Positions 1-9,144 are shown, counted from the stretch's first letter. The stretch is DNA of 64,000 bases from Armatimonadota bacterium (GCA_036504095.1 DASXVS010000079.1:1-64000), one strand, 5' to 3'. Made by a program: numbers and translations. The notes: generated by a model not told the origin, from the sequence alone.

Positions 1-44
1 GCCACCAGTTCCCGTTTGGTCGCGAGACTCATCATCTGCCTCAT
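1..44 (-). CDS. Probable transposase/integrase N-terminus (partial, runs off left edge)
   Basis: Reading leftward, an open frame begins at an ATG at 44 (or in-frame ATGs at 35 and 32) behind a GGAGGA Shine-Dalgarno sequence at about 47-52. It continues to the window edge with no stop. The visible residues, MSLATKRELV preceded by MRQM, resemble from memory the start of DDE transposases whose N-terminal region continues into a YHRKHA-type motif. That is recollection of a family pattern on about a dozen residues, so the call is weak. What is clear is a translated-looking start on the minus strand. Confidence 0.4.
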   Translation of the reverse strand, partial: MRQMMSLATKRELV

Positions 45-217
45 CTTCCTCCGGCCGGTCCCCTGAAGGACCCCAGCCGGTAAGATTCTTAGATGAGGCA
101 ACCATCCAACTTAGGTAAGCTTTCTGATGATGCAATGCGCCGCTTGGGTTCTCATGCCGCGCGTACGCTACAATCCCATGGCGCATCGGCGCACACTCTC
201 GAGTTACGGAACCTGCC
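45..217. other. Intergenic region between the left-edge gene and the glycosidase
   Basis: About 170 bases between two divergent starts. If the left-edge gene is a transposase, one end of its element should lie here, but I could not identify a terminal inverted repeat because the other end is outside the window. No convincing promoter or terminator is visible. Confidence 0.5.
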
Positions 218-1993
218 ATGAAATGCATTCCTGCCCTGACAATCCTCCTGGCCTTGACAACCCTCACGGCGCCTCTGGCGGCAAAGCCAGCGCCTCTGGA
301 GCCATCCCCGTTCGGCATCGATGCTCTGAAGCCGCGCTTCGGGAAGGACATGCCGAACATCTGGAAGATTGAGGACGAACTGGCCAACTATCTGGTGGAC
401 GCCGGCTTGCGATGGGATCGCGCCTCTATCGACTGGTCCGACGTTCAAACCGCAAAAGACGGCCCTTTCGACTGGACGTTCACGGATCAGATGGTCAAGG
501 TCTATTCTGAGCGGCCGATTTCCGGCTACTGCCTGCTGATGGGGCGCGGACAGTGGCTGACGGCGGAGCCGCATACGGAGGAAGAGCGGGCCGAGTTTGC
601 GAATTACGTGTACGAGGTCGTCAGCCGCTACAAGGACACGTTCAAGGTCTGGGAGATCTGGAATGAGCCCAACATCCCGTCATTCTGGAAGGTTCCCAGC
701 GCCGAAGACTACACATCGCTGCTTAAGGCGGCCTATGCGGCTGCAAAGAAAGCGGACCCAGGCTGCGTCGTTATTGCGGGCGGCACCAGCACGGTGGACA
801 TCGGCTGGGTCAGAAAAGTATTGTTCGCGAACGGCGGGTGGGACTACTGTGATGCCGTCGCGATCCACCCGTACTCCATGGGCGGAAGCCCGGCGTCCCA
901 GGGCTTGGGCGAGCTGATTCGCATGACGCGTGCCGCCGCGACGAAGAGCGGCGTCTCGAAGCCGGTCTGGATCACGGAAGTCGGCTATACGACCAACACG
1001 GAGCCCGATAACGAACTGCGGCAGGCGGAGAACCTGGTGCAGGAGTACGTAATCGCCCTCAGTGAGGGCGTCCGGAAGACCTTCTGGTTTACGCTGGGCG
1101 ACTGGTCGGAGCGTTGGGGTATCATCGCGGGCAAGAACAACCAGCCGGACTGGGGATTCACGAGCACGAAGCGCCCGAAGCCGGCGTTTTATGCGGCCAA
1201 GCATTTGATAGAGGCGCTTTCCCCGAGCGGCCTGCGTCCGTCGTACCTGGGTTACCTGCCGGACACGGGAAAGGTGTCCGCGATCGCTTTTCTGGCCGAC
1301 GGTGATCCGAAGAAGCCTGTTCTGGTGGTTTGGGCGCCGTTCGGCGAGCAGGACAGCCTCGAACTGCCCCGAGGAGCGCCGTTGCACGCGCTGAATGCGC
1401 ACGGCAAGACGGTACCGATTGAGGATTACGTATTGCGCGTCACCGAGGTGCCCGTCATCATCACGGGCTTCAAGCCGGGCGCGCTCAAGGGGGCATCCCC
1501 GAAGAACGATGTGTCCCTGCGGAAGCCGGGCGTGAATTTGCTGATCAACCCGTCCATGGAATTGCCGGACGGCGACACCGTATCCTTCTGGGGGCAGGGG
1601 AGGTTTCCCGACCAGTCGAAGGACGGCGTGATGGAGTGGGCCGATGAGGGCCGAACGGGTAAACACGCGCTCCGAATCGGCGCCTCGAAAGACGCCGCAT
1701 GGAACAACGTCCCCATCCCGGTCTGGGACGGCAAGACTTATACTCTGCACGCATGGGTGAAGCCCTCGGAGGCCACAGGCGCGAACACCATCTCCATCGA
1801 ATGGTACAGCGGCAATATGTGGACCTGGCTGGGCCGGACGGAGTCGGAGAGCGTCACAGGGTCCGGGGGCTGGAGGGAGATCACCGTGAACGGCAAAGCG
1901 CCGGCCGACGCGGTGGTGGCAAGGGTGACGATCTCGGGCAAGAACACAACGGGAAGCGTCCTCTGGGACGACGTCACGTTTTCGGAGGGCTGA
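218..1993 (+). CDS. Secreted clan GH-A glycoside hydrolase with C-terminal carbohydrate-binding-like module
   Basis: 591-residue secreted protein. A signal peptide (about residues 1-22, ending LAA) is followed by a TIM-barrel glycosidase domain. The acid/base is seen in WEIWNEP (Glu150) and the probable nucleophile in WITEVGYTT (Glu254), the spacing of retaining clan GH-A enzymes such as GH39 or GH5. From about residue 435 a second beta-rich module contains NLLINPSMELPDG and ends in WDDVTF, the pattern of CBM4/9/22-like binding modules. The probable role is extracellular hydrolysis of plant or microbial polysaccharide; the substrate cannot be read from sequence. The gene stands alone on the plus strand. 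ATG at 218 is chosen because it begins the signal peptide directly. Confidence 0.85.
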   Translation: MKCIPALTILLALTTLTAPLAAKPAPLEPSPFGIDALKPRFGKDMPNIWKIEDELANYLVDAGLRWDRASIDWSDVQTAKDGPFDWTFTDQMVKVYSERPISGYCLLMGRGQWLTAEPHTEEERAEFANYVYEVVSRYKDTFKVWEIWNEPNIPSFWKVPSAEDYTSLLKAAYAAAKKADPGCVVIAGGTSTVDIGWVRKVLFANGGWDYCDAVAIHPYSMGGSPASQGLGELIRMTRAAATKSGVSKPVWITEVGYTTNTEPDNELRQAENLVQEYVIALSEGVRKTFWFTLGDWSERWGIIAGKNNQPDWGFTSTKRPKPAFYAAKHLIEALSPSGLRPSYLGYLPDTGKVSAIAFLADGDPKKPVLVVWAPFGEQDSLELPRGAPLHALNAHGKTVPIEDYVLRVTEVPVIITGFKPGALKGASPKNDVSLRKPGVNLLINPSMELPDGDTVSFWGQGRFPDQSKDGVMEWADEGRTGKHALRIGASKDAAWNNVPIPVWDGKTYTLHAWVKPSEATGANTISIEWYSGNMWTWLGRTESESVTGSGGWREITVNGKAPADAVVARVTISGKNTTGSVLWDDVTFSEG

Positions 1994-2050
1994 GGCACCA
2001 GGCCCGAGGGCTGAGAGCCCGACACCCGGCACCCGAATCTCGGAACCCTT

Positions 2051-2914
2051 ATGATAAACCTTTACTCACCACGCGCCGTTGCCGCTCTGATGAAACGCCA
2101 CGGGCTGCGCACCACGCAGGCCCTCGGGCAGCACTTTCTTCTGGACCGCAATGCGCTTGAGCGCATGGTGAACGCGGCGGAACTCACGGGTGAAGAAGCC
2201 ATTCTGGAGATCGGTCCCGGCCTGGGCGCGATGACCCGCATCCTCTCGGAACGCGCCGCGACCGTGCGCGCCGTGGAAGTGGACGCAGGGTTCATCGGGG
2301 TTCTGAAGGAAACGGTGGGGGACCTGCAGAACGTCCGCGTGGACCACGCAGATTTCCTGAAGCTGGACCTGCCTTCGTGGGTTCCGGCGAACCTCAATCC
2401 GCTGCCGGCCACCATTGTGGCAAACGTTCCGTACAACATCAGCACGCCCATCCTCGCCTCGCTCCTGGCAACCGGAGCGTATTGGCGCGTGATTGTGCTG
2501 CTGGTGCAGAAGGAAGTCGCCGAGCGCATGCGCGCAAAACCGAACACGCCGGAATACGGCAGCCTCAGCGTGTTCGCGCAATTCTATGCGGCCGTTGATA
2601 TCGCCGGCACGGTGGCGGCGCAGTGCTTCTTCCCGCCTCCTAAGGTTGAGTCCAGCATCATCCGACTGCGACCGCTGGCGGAGCCGCCTGTGGCGGTAAA
2701 CGACGTCCCGCTCTTCCACCGCATCGTACGGGCATCATTCGGTCAGCGACGCAAGACGCTTCTGAACGCCTTGAGCGCCATGCCGGAGTGGGGGAAGGAC
2801 GGCGCCCGCGCCGCCCTGGAAACCGCGGGCATTGACTCCAAACGCCGAGGCGAAACCCTCACGATGGCGGAGTTCGCCGCGCTCGCGAATGCGGGTGAAG
2901 ACGAGACACTATGA
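2051..2914 (+). CDS. rsmA: 16S rRNA dimethyladenosine transferase RsmA (KsgA)
   Basis: 287 residues, the usual length for RsmA, which dimethylates two adjacent adenosines near the 3' end of 16S rRNA during small-subunit maturation in the cytoplasm. Visible motifs are the N-terminal LGQHFLLD, the S-adenosylmethionine loop EIGPGLGAMT (about 53-62) and the catalytic NVPYNIST (about 125-132, the NLPY motif of adenine N6-methyltransferases), followed by the FFPPPKVESSIIRL region. The ATG lies just after a region with no clear Shine-Dalgarno. The last 15 or so codons are duplicated about 720 bases downstream, after the SUKH gene. Confidence 0.96.
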   Translation: MINLYSPRAVAALMKRHGLRTTQALGQHFLLDRNALERMVNAAELTGEEAILEIGPGLGAMTRILSERAATVRAVEVDAGFIGVLKETVGDLQNVRVDHADFLKLDLPSWVPANLNPLPATIVANVPYNISTPILASLLATGAYWRVIVLLVQKEVAERMRAKPNTPEYGSLSVFAQFYAAVDIAGTVAAQCFFPPPKVESSIIRLRPLAEPPVAVNDVPLFHRIVRASFGQRRKTLLNALSAMPEWGKDGARAALETAGIDSKRRGETLTMAEFAALANAGEDETL

Positions 2915-2970
2915 GGTAGGTCCGGCGTGAGGCCGAACACGGCCAATGAAGATCGAGTAAGATAGGCGCT

Positions 2971-3549
2971 ATGAACAAACACAACCTGAGCATGGACGCG
3001 CTAATAGACCGGTTCGTCGCAACGATCAACAGGTTCCCCCGAGAACCCAGCATCGAAGGCGAGATTCCACCATCCGTGCGGCACGGTGAGGATTTGCTCG
3101 GCGTTTTCGACTGGCGCATCACGCCGTGGCCAACTGTGGATTGGATCGTACCACTGGAGCAGAGACTGGGCTTGGCATTGCCTCCCTCGTACCGATCGCT
3201 CGTGACGCGGTACGTGTTTCCCGCCTTCGAAGTGGGGCCCTTCCAGATGTCCGCTAACACGCCGGAGGGTACACCATTCTACGAATTCCGAAACAGGGTG
3301 TTTAGCGACCAGGCGTTCGTTGACATCCTGCTCCCAGCCGGATATATACCTCTCGGTAACCCGTTTGCGGGCAATTACGACCAGATCTGCTTCGACACGC
3401 AACGGCGCAAAGGTGCGGCAGGTGAGTGCCCCATAGTCTGGATTGATCACGAGGAAGTACTGTGCAATGAGAGGATCCGTGTGTTGGAGCAGGTGAGTTC
3501 CTCCTTTGAAGCGTTTGCGGAAGGGATTGTACACGCATACGGGTCGTGA
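2971..3549 (+). CDS. SMI1/KNR4 (SUKH) domain protein
   Basis: 192 residues. The SUKH fold is suggested by an N-terminal segment resembling E-x-LGLALPPSYRSLVTRY, a central G-N-PFAGNYDQICFD strand pair and PIVWIDHEEVL near the C-terminus. SUKH proteins often act as immunity proteins of contact-dependent or polymorphic toxin systems, but many are housekeeping or orphan. No toxin gene is adjacent, so the role stays open. By eye its base composition is lower in GC than rsmA. It sits between rsmA and a second partial copy of the rsmA 3' end, which suggests it arrived by insertion. The Shine-Dalgarno is weak (AGATAGG). Confidence 0.7.
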   Translation: MNKHNLSMDALIDRFVATINRFPREPSIEGEIPPSVRHGEDLLGVFDWRITPWPTVDWIVPLEQRLGLALPPSYRSLVTRYVFPAFEVGPFQMSANTPEGTPFYEFRNRVFSDQAFVDILLPAGYIPLGNPFAGNYDQICFDTQRRKGAAGECPIVWIDHEEVLCNERIRVLEQVSSSFEAFAEGIVHAYGS

Positions 3550-3572
3550 GCGGGAGAGGACCCCAGGGCCGC

Positions 3573-3629
3573 GGAGAAACCCTGGCGATGGCGGAGTTCG
3601 CCGCGCTCGCGAACGCGAGAGGTGTGTAG
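3573..3629 (+). pseudogene. Remnant copy of the rsmA 3' end
   Basis: Bases 3573-3617 match rsmA 2849-2893 at 41 of 45 positions, in the same codon phase. They encode GETLAMAEFAALANA against GETLTMAEFAALANA in rsmA, then end RGV and a TAG stop. Weaker similarity extends a further 15 or so bases upstream with a one-base gap. There is no start codon or upstream domain, so this is a non-functional scrap. It marks the far border of the inserted or duplicated segment carrying the SUKH gene. Confidence 0.85.
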
Positions 3630-3640
3630 CTTAACAGAAG

Positions 3641-3668
3641 GGGCGCGGAAGCCATCGGCTCCGCGCCC
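3641..3668. terminator. GC-rich hairpin between convergent SUKH/rsmA region and def
   Basis: GGGCGCGGAAGCC and GGCTCCGCGCCC form a stem of about 12 bp with one bulge and a three-base ATC loop. It lies between convergent transcription units. There is no T-run on the plus strand and only a CTTCTGTT stretch on the minus strand, so it is at best a weak bidirectional terminator. Confidence 0.45.
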
Positions 3669-3710
3669 AAAGGACGTCCGGCGGGACGCCGGAACTACCG
3701 TTCCCTACCT

Positions 3711-3737
3711 GAATGCCGGATGCTGGATGCTGCATCC
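3711..3737. repeat. Short GGATGCTGGATGCT-type intergenic repeat
   Basis: The stretch GCCGGATGCTGGATGCTGCA matches the CATCCAGCATCCAG palindrome found between nfnA and nfnB (29983-30056). It lies next to the end of def. It looks like a member of a small dispersed intergenic repeat family of unknown function. Confidence 0.5.
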
Positions 3738-3741
3738 TGTC

Positions 3742-4275
3742 CTACGCCACCACGGCGTCGGACTCATCGCGCCTGTCCGCGGGCTCCTCGACGTCATCCC
3801 GTTCCCGCGGAACGATATCGACCATATGGAGCGATTCCGGCACGGCCTTGTCCGTGAACAGGACGCCGAAGAGGTGGTCGTACTCGTGCTGGAAGACGCG
3901 GGCGGTGAATCCTTCCAGTGATTTGCGGACCTTGCGCCCGTGCTGGTCCAGCCAGGTGGCGGTCACTTTGGTGGCACGCGGCACGTCCCCGTACAGCCGG
4001 GGGATGCTCAGACAGCCTTCGTTGCCCAGTTCCTCGCCGGATTGGCGGAGGATGCGCGGGTTGATGACCGTATGCGGTCCGTCGCCAACGTCGTAGACGA
4101 AGAGGCGGATCAACTCGCCAATCTGAGGCGCGGCGAGGCCGACACCGTACGCCTCCTCCATCGTCTGGATCATGTCCGCTGCGAGTTGGCGCGTTTCGGG
4201 TGTCACGGCGTCCAACTCCTCGGTTTGGGAGCGAAGCGCCGGATGCTGGTATGTCAGTATCTCTCGGTAAGCCAT
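3742..4275 (-). CDS. def: Peptide deformylase
   Basis: 177 residues. Removes the formyl group from the initiator methionine of nascent proteins; cytoplasmic metalloenzyme. All three family motifs are present: GVGLAAPQIG (about 44-53), EGCLSIP with the metal-ligand Cys88, and QHEYDHL with His130, Glu131 and His134. The C-terminus is a short acidic and basic tail. Translation starts at the ATG at 4275, which follows a TATACT hexamer by only nine bases, so the mRNA is probably leaderless. A hairpin lies downstream of its stop codon. Confidence 0.96.
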   Translation of the reverse strand: MAYREILTYQHPALRSQTEELDAVTPETRQLAADMIQTMEEAYGVGLAAPQIGELIRLFVYDVGDGPHTVINPRILRQSGEELGNEGCLSIPRLYGDVPRATKVTATWLDQHGRKVRKSLEGFTARVFQHEYDHLFGVLFTDKAVPESLHMVDIVPRERDDVEEPADRRDESDAVVA

Positions 4276-4284
4276 ATTACGTTC

Positions 4285-4290
4285 AGTATA
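4285..4290 (-). promoter_or_regulatory. Candidate -10 element of def (leaderless transcript)
   Basis: On the minus strand TATACT is preceded by ATGG, giving an extended -10 pattern (TG-N-TATACT). It is followed after nine bases by the def ATG. Transcription would begin two or three bases before the start codon. No -35 match is visible at the usual distance, which fits an extended -10 promoter. Confidence 0.5.
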
Positions 4291-4317
4291 CCATGACCCG
4301 CGAAGCGGGCGATTCGA

Positions 4318-4362
4318 GTTCCGAGTTTCGAGTTCCGCGTCGCCGAACTCGGAACTCGGAAC
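4318..4362. terminator. 18-bp hairpin downstream of the M29 aminopeptidase; intergenic repeat family
   Basis: Left arm 4318-4335 and right arm 4345-4362 pair over 18 bp with a single G-T wobble, with a nine-base loop. The right arm GAACTCGGAACTCGGAAC nearly repeats at 18102-18119 as GAACTCAGAACTCAGAAC. The hairpin sits just beyond the stop codon of the minus-strand aminopeptidase, so it may serve as its terminator. No T-run follows. Confidence 0.6.
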
Positions 4363-4366
4363 ACCG

Positions 4367-5494
4367 CTATCCGGCTTTCAGATTCTCGGGGTTCAGGCCC
4401 CACAGGTCGGAAGGGACGAACAGGCCGTCTTTGCGAACGGTTTCACCGTCAATGTGGATCTCGCCGCCGCCGTATTGCTTGCTTTGCACTAACACCATGT
4501 CCCAGTGAATCTGGCTGCGGTTCCCGTTGTCGGCGTTCTCGTACGCCTGGCCGGGCGTGAAGTGGATGCTCCCGGCGATTTTCTCGTCGAAGAGAATATC
4601 CCGCATGGGCTTGGTGATGAACGGGTTGAACCCGAAACTGAACTCCCCAACATACCGCGCGCCTTCGTCGCTGTCCAGGATGGCATTCAGTGCAAGGGTG
4701 TCGCTGCCGGTTGCCTCGACGATCTTCCCGTCCTTGAAGACGAGGCGGATATCGTCGAAGGGTTTGCCCTGATACTCGGTGGGCGCGTTGTAGTGCATCA
4801 CGCCGTTGACGCTGTCGCGAACGGGCGCCGTGAAGCATTCCCCGTCCGGGATATTGCGGATTCCGTAGCAGGTTATCGTCGGGATCGCGCGGATGCTGAA
4901 CGTCAGATCCGTATCGCCGGGGCCAAGGATATGAATCTGGTCGGCCCGGTCCATTCGCGCCTTCAACGGTTCCTGGGCGGCGCGCATCTTGTCATAATCC
5001 ACGCCGATGCAGACGTCGAAATAGAAATCCTCGAAAGCCTCGGTGGACATACCCGCCTGCTGTGCCATAGCGGAAGTGGGCCAGCGAAGGACCACCCAGT
5101 TCGTGTTCGGAACGCGGCGGTTGCTGTGGACCTTGCTCCACACGTGCTCGCGATAGAGGCGCATCTTCTCGTCCGGAACGTCGCTCAGTTCGAGCGCGTT
5201 GTGAGAGCCTCGCAGTCCAACATAGGCGTTCATCTGTTCCATCAGCGAGAGTTCCCAATCGCCGATAATCCGCATCTGCTGCTCCGAAGCGTTGCGGTAC
5301 AGGGTTCGCTGGACCCGCTGCTGCCGCGTGATGACAAACGGCAGCGCGTCGGCTCTTGCGATTCGGTTCACCAGCGCGTTTACCATCTCAGGCGGAACGT
5401 CCGATGCCTCAATCAGCGTCTTGTCGCCCGGCTTCAGGGCCGTGCTGTGGCCGACTAGGATATCGGCCAATCTCTCAAATCGCGCGTCACTCAC
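4367..5494 (-). CDS. M29 family aminopeptidase (thermophilic aminopeptidase AmpS/AmpT type)
   Basis: 375 residues, close to the family norm of about 410. A cytoplasmic dinuclear metallo-aminopeptidase that removes N-terminal residues from peptides. The M29 ligand regions are visible: NIPDGECFTAP (Glu), GSIHFTPG (His) and IHWDMVL (His, Asp). The segment YVGEFSFGFNP between them is also characteristic. Translation begins at a GTG at 5494 behind the good Shine-Dalgarno AAGGGGAGGG. Divergent from the metal-uptake operon and upstream of def, but separated from def by the palindrome at 4318-4362. Confidence 0.92.
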   Translation of the reverse strand: MSDARFERLADILVGHSTALKPGDKTLIEASDVPPEMVNALVNRIARADALPFVITRQQRVQRTLYRNASEQQMRIIGDWELSLMEQMNAYVGLRGSHNALELSDVPDEKMRLYREHVWSKVHSNRRVPNTNWVVLRWPTSAMAQQAGMSTEAFEDFYFDVCIGVDYDKMRAAQEPLKARMDRADQIHILGPGDTDLTFSIRAIPTITCYGIRNIPDGECFTAPVRDSVNGVMHYNAPTEYQGKPFDDIRLVFKDGKIVEATGSDTLALNAILDSDEGARYVGEFSFGFNPFITKPMRDILFDEKIAGSIHFTPGQAYENADNGNRSQIHWDMVLVQSKQYGGGEIHIDGETVRKDGLFVPSDLWGLNPENLKAG

Positions 5495-5590
5495 GGATGC
5501 CCTCCCCTTGCTTTAAATCTATACTACATCAGTCTAGCGTTTTGGCATCGACATCATGGAACGCGACGTTCGATAAGGGTGTCTGTTCTA

Positions 5591-5974
5591 ATGGCTGTCC
5601 GGCACAGCCGGGCCGAAACAGTAATGTCTATCAGCAACTTCGAGCGATGGTGTGGATCCCGGTTCGCCGCGATTGTCACGATGATTCTCTTCGTGACGCT
5701 GTCGTTGCTTGCCAGCGGTCCGCACCCGTTTGACGATGACACGCTGGGCTCAGCGAACGGCGGAATGGCCATCTGTGCGCCTTCCACGCACTCGGGTGTT
5801 CCTTGCCCGCTATGCGATTGGGTTGCCAACGCGGTGGCTTCTCCCGCGATCCTCCTGTCGCCGATGCCGGCCCCGTCCGTCGAGACGATGCGCTATTCGT
5901 CCGTCACGGTCGGTGTGCCGCCTTCGGCTCCCGCGCAGCCGGTTGGCCGCGCTCCCCCCGTACGCTTCATTTGA
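5591..5974 (+). CDS. Small membrane-anchored CPLC-motif protein, DUF2946-like, first gene of metal-uptake operon
   Basis: About 127 residues from the ATG at 5591; a GTG at 5579 and an ATG at 5624 are in-frame alternatives. AAGGG at about 5575 favours 5591. One N-terminal hydrophobic segment (IVTMILFVTLSLLAS) is followed by a Cys-containing loop (MAICAP, then CPLCDWV), and the C-terminus carries ARAPP-like GRAPP. A CPxC motif with a C-terminal RGPP-like end is typical of DUF2946 proteins, which often neighbour zinc or copper transport genes. A metal-sensing or periplasmic metal-handling role is inferred from this and from the porin and ABC genes that follow. Confidence 0.6.
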   Translation: MAVRHSRAETVMSISNFERWCGSRFAAIVTMILFVTLSLLASGPHPFDDDTLGSANGGMAICAPSTHSGVPCPLCDWVANAVASPAILLSPMPAPSVETMRYSSVTVGVPPSAPAQPVGRAPPVRFI

Positions 5975-6071
5975 GTTGTTGCACGGCCTTGCGCCGTGAC
6001 CCCTCCGTTTCGGCCTCGATCTGGCCGGCGTGATTTCGCGCGTCCCTTTGGGCGGCGAGGAGGACTCGATA

Positions 6072-7403
6072 ATGAGGCGATTCGCGATTCTCGCGATTCT
6101 GTGCGCGCTCTCGCGCACCACAGCGGCGTGGAGCCAGGATGCTCCACCACCGCCACCGCCCGAGGTAGGCGACGCCACCGTTGCGACGCCGGAAGCACCG
6201 CCTCCGGGCCAGGCACAGGACGACAACGCCAGCCTCCGGGCCGAGGTTGCCGCCCTGAAGGCGCAGGTGGCGGCATTGCAGGCCCGCATGGACCAGATGC
6301 AGGCCGTCGCTCCCGCGCAACCCGGAGCCGAAGTGGCTCCTCCGCCGGAAACGGCGACCGGGTCCGCGCCAACGGGCGGTGGCAGCGCCCTGCTCTTGCC
6401 GGACATTTCGTTCATCGGTACGGCGGTCGGCCACCTGAGCACGGATAAACGTGACCAGGACAGGTCGCGGATATTCCTGGACTCCGCTGAGATCGGAATT
6501 CAGTCGTATGTTTACCCCGGCGTGAAGGCCGATGCCTTCATCACTGCGGGTCGGCCGGATTTCAAGATGGCCGTCGAAGAGGCATACGTCACCGCCTTGA
6601 ATCTCGGCAAGGGACTCAGCGCGCAGGTCGGGAAACGAAAGGTCGCATTCGGGCGAACCAACCAGTTGCACCCGCACTCCTGGCTGTACATCACCCCGCC
6701 CAGCGTGCTGCGCAACCTGGTGGCCGATGAGAGCCTCACGGGTCAGGGCGCTACGCTGAGTTACCTGCTTCCAACGAAGGGCGGCCTGTTCGCGCAATTG
6801 GACGCCGGCCTGTGGAACAGCCCCGATCCCGCGACGATTCAGCCGGCAGCGACAACGGATATCCGCGTGGGGCCGGGCGCTGCGTTCCAGGATCGTTTCA
6901 AGACTCTGCGCCTCTGGACCGGCAGGAATGTAGGCGCTAACGACGAGCTCGAACTTGGCGCCAGCGCCGCCTACGGTAACGGGCAGCCATTCAATCTTGC
7001 CGCGGACACCATCGATCACCCGCAGACAACGCTGGCGGGCGCCGACCTGTCGTACCGCCATTACGGCAAGGGCACGGCACGAACCCTTCTGCGCGGCGAA
7101 TACGTTTGGCGTCGTTCCAAGTCCGACTTGAACACGGATAAAGCCCACGGATTCTACGTCCTGGCGGACCAGCGGGTCAGTCCGTTCCGCGAGTACGGGC
7201 TGCGCTACGACTGGAGCCAGTACCCGTTTGCCCCCGGCCTCCACGAAGCATCCGCTTCCGGGATACTAACGCATCAATTGACCGAGCGGACATATCTTCG
7301 GCTGCAACTGACACATGGGAATCGGCCCGGCAAGGACGCTTACAACGAAGCGTGGCTGCAATGGGTCTGGGGCCTCGGCCCGCATACGCATAACCTCGAA
7401 TAA
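6072..7403 (+). CDS. Porin-like outer-membrane beta-barrel with N-terminal coiled coil, metal operon
   Basis: 443 residues from the ATG at 6072, which has the strong Shine-Dalgarno GAGGAGGA at 6057-6064. A signal peptide (to about residue 22) leads into a Pro-rich stretch and a short heptad coiled coil (LRAEVAALKAQVAALQARM). The rest is an alternating-residue region rich in aromatic and Gly residues, as in beta-barrel porins. The coiled coil before a barrel is a known layout of peptidoglycan-linked porins. It lies directly before the solute-binding protein, so it probably lets metal ions or a chelate cross the outer membrane. The C-terminus is GPHTHNLE, not the usual aromatic end, but with two histidines. 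Confidence 0.7.
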   Translation: MRRFAILAILCALSRTTAAWSQDAPPPPPPEVGDATVATPEAPPPGQAQDDNASLRAEVAALKAQVAALQARMDQMQAVAPAQPGAEVAPPPETATGSAPTGGGSALLLPDISFIGTAVGHLSTDKRDQDRSRIFLDSAEIGIQSYVYPGVKADAFITAGRPDFKMAVEEAYVTALNLGKGLSAQVGKRKVAFGRTNQLHPHSWLYITPPSVLRNLVADESLTGQGATLSYLLPTKGGLFAQLDAGLWNSPDPATIQPAATTDIRVGPGAAFQDRFKTLRLWTGRNVGANDELELGASAAYGNGQPFNLAADTIDHPQTTLAGADLSYRHYGKGTARTLLRGEYVWRRSKSDLNTDKAHGFYVLADQRVSPFREYGLRYDWSQYPFAPGLHEASASGILTHQLTERTYLRLQLTHGNRPGKDAYNEAWLQWVWGLGPHTHNLE

Positions 7404-7416
7404 GGATGGATTGAAG

Positions 7417-8322
7417 ATGAAAATGAAAATCGCGCTTCTGGCGCTCACCGTATCGGCATTTGTACCGGTTCCCGCCCGGGCGGCGATGCGGGTTGTCTGC
7501 ACGCTTCCCGAACTCGCCGCGATTGCGGGCGAGGTGGGCGGGACCCACATATCGGCGATCTCGCTCGCGAAGCCTGATCAGAACTACCACCAGATCGACC
7601 CGCGGCCTAGCGACGTCATCCGTGTTCGCGATGCCGAGATACTTGTTCGCGCAGGCATGGATCTGGATATGTGGGTGGACTCTTTGGTCAACGCGGCGCG
7701 AAACAGCCGCGTTGAGAAGTCGGGCAAGGGGTACGTTGACGCCTCCCGCCTGATCCGCAAGCTGGAAGTCCCCGGAAGCCAGATTACCGGCGCTTCCGGC
7801 GATATCCACGTCTATGGCAACCCCCATTACTGGTTCGATCCGGGCGACGCCAAGGTGATCGCGTACGAAATTGACCTTGCCCTCCGCGAAAATGACCCGA
7901 AGAACGCAAAAGCCTATGACGACAACTACCGCAAGTTTGCGTCGGAAATCGACACCCGAATCGCGGCGTGGAAGGCAGAACTCGCTCCGTATCGCGGCCG
8001 GAGTGTCGTGGCGTACCACGACGAATGGGTCTATTTCCTGGATCGCTTCGGACTCAAAGCGTTTGCCTACCTGGAGCCCAAGCCCGGTATCCCGCCGAGC
8101 GCCAGCCATGTGAACAACCTCATCGGGCGTATGAAAGCGGCGGGCGTGAAAGCTGTCATCGTGCCCAGCATATACCCCGAAGGCTTCTCCGATCTGCTGA
8201 AACGGTCCGCGGGGGCGAACGTCGTTCGCGTGCCGTACTCCGTCGGTTCTATGGGTACGACGAACTATTTCAGCTACATGGACAAGATCGTCAACGGCTT
8301 CAAGCAGGCTCTGTCAAGGTAG
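7417..8322 (+). CDS. Metal ABC transporter solute-binding protein (cluster A-I, ZnuA/TroA type)
   Basis: 301 residues from the ATG at 7417 with Shine-Dalgarno AAGGATGG. Signal peptide to about residue 24. The family's three histidine ligands are visible: His60 in QNYHQIDP, His139 in GNPHYWFDP and His203 in AYHDEWVYF. The EPKPGIPPS linker and the C-terminal VPYSVGSMGTTNYFSYMD segment also fit. It captures Zn2+ or Mn2+ in the periplasm for the ATPase and permease that follow. The His-rich loop usual in high-affinity zinc binders is absent, so manganese or another metal remains possible. Confidence 0.88.
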   Translation: MKMKIALLALTVSAFVPVPARAAMRVVCTLPELAAIAGEVGGTHISAISLAKPDQNYHQIDPRPSDVIRVRDAEILVRAGMDLDMWVDSLVNAARNSRVEKSGKGYVDASRLIRKLEVPGSQITGASGDIHVYGNPHYWFDPGDAKVIAYEIDLALRENDPKNAKAYDDNYRKFASEIDTRIAAWKAELAPYRGRSVVAYHDEWVYFLDRFGLKAFAYLEPKPGIPPSASHVNNLIGRMKAAGVKAVIVPSIYPEGFSDLLKRSAGANVVRVPYSVGSMGTTNYFSYMDKIVNGFKQALSR

Positions 8323-8382
8323 AATCGGAAATCGCGGCAGGGCGGGCGGATACGCTCGCTCTGCCGCGGAGAGGACGCCGAA

Positions 8383-9140
<758 letters not shown>

Positions 9141-9144
<4 letters not shown>

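Noticed and set aside
680-2032. 450-residue open frame on the minus strand across the glycosidase
   Set aside because: It is the complementary reading of a gene with clear catalytic motifs and signal peptide. High GC makes such long antisense frames common.
2971-3549. Toxin-immunity pair at the SUKH gene
   Set aside because: No toxin, secretion gene or second immunity gene lies within reach, so only a domain assignment is made.
4505-5458. 317-residue plus-strand frame inside the M29 aminopeptidase
   Set aside because: Antisense shadow of a gene with all metal-ligand motifs; no ribosome-binding site or domain pattern of its own.
5495-5590. Zur or Fur box upstream of the metal operon
   Set aside because: No palindrome resembling known boxes was seen in the 96 bases before the first gene.
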